Below, piece after piece: positions 39,912 to 44,166 of a DNA stretch of 44,166 bases. The stretch is from DASPXY01 sp038227745. Lineage in GTDB: Bacteria > Planctomycetota > Planctomycetia > Gemmatales > Gemmataceae. Within the stretch, counting starts at the first letter, position 1; every line of letters begins with the position of its first letter. The stretch is taken from the NCBI GenBank assembly GCA_038227745.1, contig JBBRPS010000002.1, positions 1-44,166 of the forward strand, in the 5' to 3' direction. The position numbers and the translations under genes were made by a program. The notes under the pieces were generated by a model. The model worked only from the letters and a program-made list of their open reading frames with translations, was not told where the DNA came from and did no database searches.

Positions 39912-40207
39912 TTAAACATCGAGCTGGAACAGGATCGGGAGGTGGTCCGAGACGCGCTCCCGGTCGGGCGCCCCGTCCTCCCCGAGAAAGGAGCGGTGCC
40001 CGTCCCCGGTGAGGATCTGCACGTTCCGCAGCCGTTTCACCAGACCGGGCCTCAACAACACCTGATCGAGCATGTGCCAGCGGTGGTTACTCGGGGAGTA
40101 GGCTCAGCGAAGAGGAACAGATCCACTGCATACACCACCGCCAACCGCCCGACGCATGGGATCGCCCGTGGGTTTTCGTCGAGGTTCCAGAATAGAAAAG
40201 AAAGCAT
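39912..40207 (-). pseudogene. endonuclease/exonuclease/phosphatase family protein, internally deleted
   Basis: The N-terminal part from ATG 40207 (ribosome site ggggaggg) reads MLSFLFWNLDENPRAIPCVG and AVVYAVDLFLFAE, the first strands of an EEP-fold nuclease (WNL with the metal-binding Asn, and the FAE glutamate). At about 40095-40105 the frame shifts and the sequence jumps to the C-terminal end, SNHRWHMLDQVLLRPGLV then RNVQILTGDG and ERVSDHLPILFQLDV, with the catalytic SDH. About 150 central residues are missing. The gene is a remnant that would not encode an active enzyme. Confidence 0.75.
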
Positions 40208-40574
40208 CCCTCCCCTTCGGGGAATCATCTCGTTCTCACCGCCACCCATTCTCTCACATCTCACCTGATCGGCAAGGGCCGTCAAGGCCCCTGGGCATAC
40301 CGCCCGCCTTGCCGCCGCCGTCCCCCCGGAATAGCATGGCGTTCGCAGCCAAATCCCAACCCGCCAGGGGTGGGAGCGGGGGAACCACAGAGCCGTGACC
40401 GCACGGCTCCGGGGCGCAGGTCACCCGACCGGGGCACTTTCAAGCCCTAGCCCGTCAGCTAACCTCGCCGGCAGGCCCGGGCGCGGCGCCCGGACCGGAT
40501 TGAAAGGGCACAGCCCTCTCCTGCACATACCCGGCACCCTTCTCCTTCGGGACCACGTCCCAGGGCCTCAGCAG
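40208..40574. other. intergenic region upstream of the APC permease
   Basis: Divergent spacer between the nuclease remnant and the permease. The permease frame is open from 40395, but the 60 extra codons are low-complexity and lack membrane or conserved features. I see no RNA gene, repeat or clear promoter. Confidence 0.5.
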
Positions 40575-43334
40575 ATGGCAACCCAGGACCCCTCGCCCGG
40601 CCTCTCGCGAAGCCAGCAGCTGGCGCGCGCCGCCAAGGTCATCGTCGTCAGCAGCGTGATGTTCACGTTCATCTCGTACTGGCGCACCGCCGCGGTCGTC
40701 CTCTGCGACCTGGCCAGCACCGCCTACTACATTGGCGCCGCCGTCGAGCAGGCCATCGGCCCCGCCGCCCCGTGGTTCATCCTCGCCGTCATGCTCTTCA
40801 GCTACGCCGTCCGCTCCGTCTACATCGAGAGCTGTTCCCTCTTCGTTCGCGGCGGCGTCTATCGCGTCGTCAAGGAGGCCATGGGCGGCTTTCTCGCCAA
40901 GCTCTCCGTCTCCGCCCTGATGTTCGACTACATCCTCACCGGACCCACCAGCGGCGTCTCGGCCGGCAGCTACATCATGGGTTGGCTGATGGAGATCCTC
41001 CGCCTCATCAGCCCGGCCACCTTCGACGCCCTCGGCCTGAACAACGACGACCTGCGCAAGAGCATCAAGCAGTACGGCGCCGTCGTCATCGCCTGCGCCG
41101 TCACGCTCTACTTCTTCCGCCAGAACCTGATCGGCATCCACGAGTCGAGCGACAAGGCCCTCAAGATCATGGTCGCCACGACCATCATGGCGGCCATCAT
41201 GATCCTCTGGTGCCTCGTCACCCTCGTCGTGCAAGGCCCCGCCAACCCCGGCGGCCTGCCGCCGCTGCGCCCGAACCTGGAGAAGAAGTACGAACCCGCC
41301 GTCACCAAGAAGATCGACCCGGTCACCGGCGAGGAGATCGAGGCCTGGCAGCGCGACCCGAAGGATCCGCGGCGGCTGCTGCCGAAGCTGGATGAGAACG
41401 GCAAACCCGAGCCGAAGAAGAGCGAGGCCCTCGGCAAGATCGGCATCGACCAGCAGGAGGACCCGCTCGGCCTGCTCGGCAAGACCCCCGCCCTCGCCGA
41501 GAACATCCGCCACCCGCCGAGCTGGCTCAGCATCTTCGGCATCCTCGGCCTGTTCATCGCCTTCGGCCACTCCATCCTGGCCATGAGCGGCGAGGAGACG
41601 CTGGCCCAGGTCTACCGCGAGGTCGAGTCGCCCAAGCTGCCGAACTTCAAGAAGGCCGCGTTCATCGTCTTCGTCTACAGCCTCGTCCTGACCGCCGGCA
41701 TCAGCTTCCTGGCCGTCATGCTCATCCCCGACGACGTGCGCATGAAGGACTATTCCGAGAACCTTATCGGCGGCCTGGCGCGCTGGGTGGTCGGGCCGCC
41801 GCTGCTCAAGCTGTTCCTCGAAGGGTTCGTGGTCATCGTCGGCTTCCTGATCCTGGCGGGAGCGGTGAACACGGCGATCATCGGCTCGAACGGCGTCTTG
41901 AACCGCGTGGCCGAGGACGGCGTCATGCCCGACTGGTTCCGCAAGCCGCACCCGCGCTACGGCACCACCTACCGCATGCTCTACCTGATCACCGGCCTGC
42001 AGCTGGCCGTCATCCTCCTCAGCCGCGGCGACATGGTGCTGCTGACCGAGGCCTACGCCTTCGGCGTGGTCTGGAGCTTCGTCTTCAAGGCGGCGGCGAT
42101 GGTCGTGCTGCGCTACAAGGACAAGACGCCGCGCGAGTACAAGGTGCCCCTCAACATCCGCGTCGGCGGCAGGGAGATCCCGGTGGGCCTGATCCTGATC
42201 TTCCTGGTCCTGGTCATCACCGCGGTGCTGAACTTCTTCACCAAGGAGGTGGCGACGGGCGGCGGCCTGATCTTCACGGGCTCGTTGCTGCTGGTGTTCG
42301 TCCTGTCGGAGCGTGCCCACGAGCGCCGACTCCGCGGCGCCGCCCACGAGCACCTCGACCACTTCAACCGCGCCACGGTGGACGAGGTCACGCCCGCCAG
42401 CCTGGGACTGAAGCGGCCCTACCGCAAGCTGGTCGCGATCCGCTCGCCGCAGAACCTGTTCATGCTGGAGAGGGCGCTGGCGGAGACCGACCCCGAGACG
42501 ACCGAGGTGGTCGTGATGACGGCGAAGCTGCTGCCGACCGGCGAGGCGCACGGCGGCCGCACGGAGCTGGACAGCTACGACATCCACCTGATGACCGCCG
42601 TCGTGGAGCGGGCCGAGAAGGCGGGCAAGGGGGTCAAGCCGATCATCCTGCCGACCAACAACCCGCTGCACACCGTCCTGCGCGTCGCCCGGGACATCGG
42701 CGCCCAGGAGGTCGTGATGGGAGCGTCGAACAAGTACACGGCCGACGAGCAGCTGGAGCAGCTCGACCTGTACTGGTTCAACCTCTTCCCAGGCGAGCCG
42801 CGGGGGCTGACGGTGCGCGTCCTGAGCCGGCAGCGCGACGTCTACCTCGACCTGTCCGGCGGCAACCGCATCCCGAAGATCACCGACCGGCAGGCCCGCT
42901 CGGTGGCGGAATTGCGCGCGGCAGGGGTCGGCGTCGATCGTGTGCTGCTCGTCCACGACGGCACGCAGAACGGCAGCGACCTGTTCCAGACGGTGCTGAC
43001 GATGCTCGACCCGCAGGTCGTCCTCGACCTGGTCCTGGTCGGCCCGGCCGGCGCCGCGGCCGACGGCAACGGCGCCCTGGCGCGCGACCGGACGCTGGCG
43101 ACGAAGCTGGGGCGCGAGATGGAGGTCCACCCGGCGGCCGGCCAGGCCGGTGCCGAGGTGGTGCGGCTGGCGCGGGAGGGGAGGTACGACCTCGTCATCC
43201 TCGCCCTGCAGGGCGGCCCGGATCCGCAAGCGTCGGCCTGGCAAGGTCTGACCCAGCACGTCCTGCACAACGCCTCCTGCCGCGTGTTCCTGGCATCGCA
43301 GCCGGCGATCCCGCAGCAGGTCGATGAGCAGTAG
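40575..43334 (+). CDS. APC-superfamily amino acid permease with universal-stress-protein tail
   Basis: 919 residues. The N-terminal ~590 residues contain about 12 membrane helices of the APC type (SVMFTFISYWRTAAVVLCDL, then SYAVRSVYIESCSLFVRGGV). A ~90-residue hydrophilic insert (PNLEKKYEPAVTKKIDPVTG onward) lies between helices. The helix with FGHSILAMSGEETLAQVYRE matches the family's conserved GEET region. The cytosolic C-terminal ~310 residues hold two UspA-like halves (KLVAIRSPQNLFMLERALAE, and DRVLLVHDGTQNGSDLFQTV). Likely imports amino acids or related solutes, with the Usp part regulatory. ATG 40575 is supported by family length. Confidence 0.88.
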   Translation: MATQDPSPGLSRSQQLARAAKVIVVSSVMFTFISYWRTAAVVLCDLASTAYYIGAAVEQAIGPAAPWFILAVMLFSYAVRSVYIESCSLFVRGGVYRVVKEAMGGFLAKLSVSALMFDYILTGPTSGVSAGSYIMGWLMEILRLISPATFDALGLNNDDLRKSIKQYGAVVIACAVTLYFFRQNLIGIHESSDKALKIMVATTIMAAIMILWCLVTLVVQGPANPGGLPPLRPNLEKKYEPAVTKKIDPVTGEEIEAWQRDPKDPRRLLPKLDENGKPEPKKSEALGKIGIDQQEDPLGLLGKTPALAENIRHPPSWLSIFGILGLFIAFGHSILAMSGEETLAQVYREVESPKLPNFKKAAFIVFVYSLVLTAGISFLAVMLIPDDVRMKDYSENLIGGLARWVVGPPLLKLFLEGFVVIVGFLILAGAVNTAIIGSNGVLNRVAEDGVMPDWFRKPHPRYGTTYRMLYLITGLQLAVILLSRGDMVLLTEAYAFGVVWSFVFKAAAMVVLRYKDKTPREYKVPLNIRVGGREIPVGLILIFLVLVITAVLNFFTKEVATGGGLIFTGSLLLVFVLSERAHERRLRGAAHEHLDHFNRATVDEVTPASLGLKRPYRKLVAIRSPQNLFMLERALAETDPETTEVVVMTAKLLPTGEAHGGRTELDSYDIHLMTAVVERAEKAGKGVKPIILPTNNPLHTVLRVARDIGAQEVVMGASNKYTADEQLEQLDLYWFNLFPGEPRGLTVRVLSRQRDVYLDLSGGNRIPKITDRQARSVAELRAAGVGVDRVLLVHDGTQNGSDLFQTVLTMLDPQVVLDLVLVGPAGAAADGNGALARDRTLATKLGREMEVHPAAGQAGAEVVRLAREGRYDLVILALQGGPDPQASAWQGLTQHVLHNASCRVFLASQPAIPQQVDEQ

Positions 43335-43350
43335 GCAGAGAAGCCTCAAG

Positions 43351-43372
43351 CCCACGGGCCGCGCCCCGTGGG
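43351..43372 (+). terminator. hairpin after the permease gene
   Basis: 8-bp GC-rich stem cccacggg/cccgtggg with a 6-nt loop, 16 bp after the stop codon. No T-run follows, so a weak or Rho-aided terminator. Confidence 0.45.
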
Positions 43373-43427
43373 GGCTCCTCCCCTGCCTACTGCCTTCTGC
43401 GCGCTGGCCGTCCGGGGGGAAGCGGGG

Positions 43428-43433
43428 TACAAT
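43428..43433 (+). promoter_or_regulatory. candidate -10 element of the sigma-factor gene
   Basis: TACAAT, 40 bp before ATG 43474, in a GC-rich background. No good -35 is visible at the right spacing. Confidence 0.35.
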
Positions 43434-43473
43434 CAACCCGACCCTCGCCACCGTCCCGGGGTTCAGGACGCCA

Positions 43474-44037
43474 ATGTTCACCACGCCCCCTAGCCTGCTG
43501 GAGCGGATCGCCAGGGACCCCTCGCGAGAAGCCTGGCAGCAATTCGTCGATCTGTATACTCCCCTTCTGTTCGGTTGGTGCCGCCGGCTCGGCCTCGGCG
43601 AGCACGACGCGGCCGACCTGACCCAGGATGTCTTCGCCGTCCTCGTCGAGAAGCTGCCGGCGTTCCGCTACGACCCGCAGCAGAGCTTCCGCGCCTGGCT
43701 CAAGACGGTCTTGCTCAACCGCTGGCGCAACCTCCGCCGACAGCCCCCCGGGCCGGCGCACGCCGGCCCGGCCGACCTGGAGGACGTCGCCGGGCCACAG
43801 GAGGCCGCCCTCTTCGAGGAGGAGGAGTACCGCCAGGCGCTCGTCAGCCGCGCCCTCGCCCTGATGCAGGCGGAGTTCCAGCCGGCCACCTGGCGGGCCT
43901 GCTGGGAGTTCGTCGTCCGCGATCGGCCGGCCGCTGCGGTCGCCGCCGAACTGGGCATCTCCATCAACGCCGTCTACCTCGCCAAGAGCCGCGTTCTGCG
44001 CCGCCTGCGCGAGCAGCTCGACGGCCTGCTCGATTGA
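43474..44037 (+). CDS. ECF-type RNA polymerase sigma factor
   Basis: 187 residues. Sigma region 2 covers about 10-75 (FVDLYTPLLFGWCRRLGL, then DLTQDVFAVLVEKLPAF), the linker carries PADLEDVAGPQEA, and region 4 is about 125-182 with the helix-turn-helix AAVAAELGISINAVYLAKSR. The LTQDVF core, short linker and QAEFQPATWRACWEFV segment are typical of planctomycete ECF factors that work with Ser/Thr kinases. A kinase gene would often follow downstream, beyond the window. Ribosome site agga 6 nt ahead of ATG 43474; the frame opens earlier at 43324 without support. Confidence 0.93.
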   Translation: MFTTPPSLLERIARDPSREAWQQFVDLYTPLLFGWCRRLGLGEHDAADLTQDVFAVLVEKLPAFRYDPQQSFRAWLKTVLLNRWRNLRRQPPGPAHAGPADLEDVAGPQEAALFEEEEYRQALVSRALALMQAEFQPATWRACWEFVVRDRPAAAVAAELGISINAVYLAKSRVLRRLREQLDGLLD

Positions 44038-44138
44038 GGCATTTTCCTGACAGGTTCGGCCGAGTCGCGTGTACTCCTCCCTGGAGGCTAGTACAGAGAC
44101 CAGGCAACTCTTGGCGAACGGCTGGCGTAAGCCGGCTG

Positions 44139-44166
44139 GTCCTGCACGCCGCGCGGCGTGCAGGAC
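44139..44166. repeat. palindrome at the right edge
   Basis: Perfect 28-bp palindrome with half-site gtcctgcacgccgc, running to the last base of the window and possibly continuing beyond it. The preceding bases (ggctggcgtaagccggctgg) also look like part of a dispersed planctomycete repeat. Confidence 0.8.

Noticed and set aside
40455..43484. 1009-codon minus-strand open frame opposite the APC permease
   Set aside because: Shadow of the permease codon pattern; low-complexity Asp/Gly/Val/Arg sequence.

Overview
The window is GC-rich and looks like the chromosome of a Gemmataceae-type planctomycete. The lineage markers are a Ser/Thr kinase fused to TPRs, a WD40 protein with a HEAT-like tail, a DUF1559 prepilin-like protein, a very large secreted protein with the N-terminal LExLEAR-type motif, a DUF4058 protein, an ECF sigma factor of the short planctomycete type, and dispersed intergenic inverted repeats. 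No search was run; all assignments come from reading translated sequence and recalled family motifs.

Layout. 0-3.6 kb (minus): caa3-type cytochrome oxidase subunits (ctaD, and ctaC fused to cytochrome c) preceded by pgl. 3.65-10.6 kb: an accessory region of small unknown genes and gene fragments. It holds a four-gene operon of small proteins, a formylmethanofuran dehydrogenase A fragment, a damaged VapBC-like pair, a ParB-like fragment, a 42-bp perfect palindrome, a WD40 protein, small membrane proteins and the C-terminal end of a tyrosine recombinase next to a tRNA-Arg(CCG). I read this as an eroded integrative island at the tRNA. 10.9-14 kb: nucleotidyltransferase-HD protein, thioesterase and GntP transporter. 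14.1-15.5 kb: two divergent toxin-antitoxin modules, the second broken near a MITE-like repeat. 15.5-19.3 kb: TPR kinase.

19.5-22.7 kb: a small overlapping gene pair, DUF4058, a partial duplication of the nucleotidyltransferase gene, a zinc-ribbon membrane protein and a lipoprotein hydrolase. 22.9-26.2 kb (minus): an operon of an MFS transporter and two paralogous ArsI/CadI-like VOC proteins, each carrying half a methyltransferase domain. 26.4-32.5 kb (minus): PQQ-propeller protein, PhyH dioxygenase, large surface protein and DUF1559 protein. 33-35.6 kb (plus): M48 protease, two small membrane proteins and a coiled-coil double-PDZ protein. 35.9-39.3 kb: MaoC dehydratase, glutamyl-tRNA synthetase, and a secreted terpene-cyclase-fold protein with a CxxCH motif. 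39.4-40.2 kb (minus): an unknown gene and an internally deleted endonuclease/exonuclease/phosphatase gene. 40.6-44.1 kb: APC permease with universal-stress tail, then an ECF sigma factor.

Housekeeping functions (respiration, pentose phosphate, tRNA charging) are intact and interleaved with decaying accessory DNA. Long hairpins (29-54 bp arms) sit at many gene boundaries. The best candidates for something undescribed are the VOC/half-methyltransferase/MFS operon, the small overlapping pair at 19.5-20.0 kb, the four-gene small-protein operon at 3.65-5.0 kb, and the endonuclease plus unknown partner at 39.4-40.2 kb.
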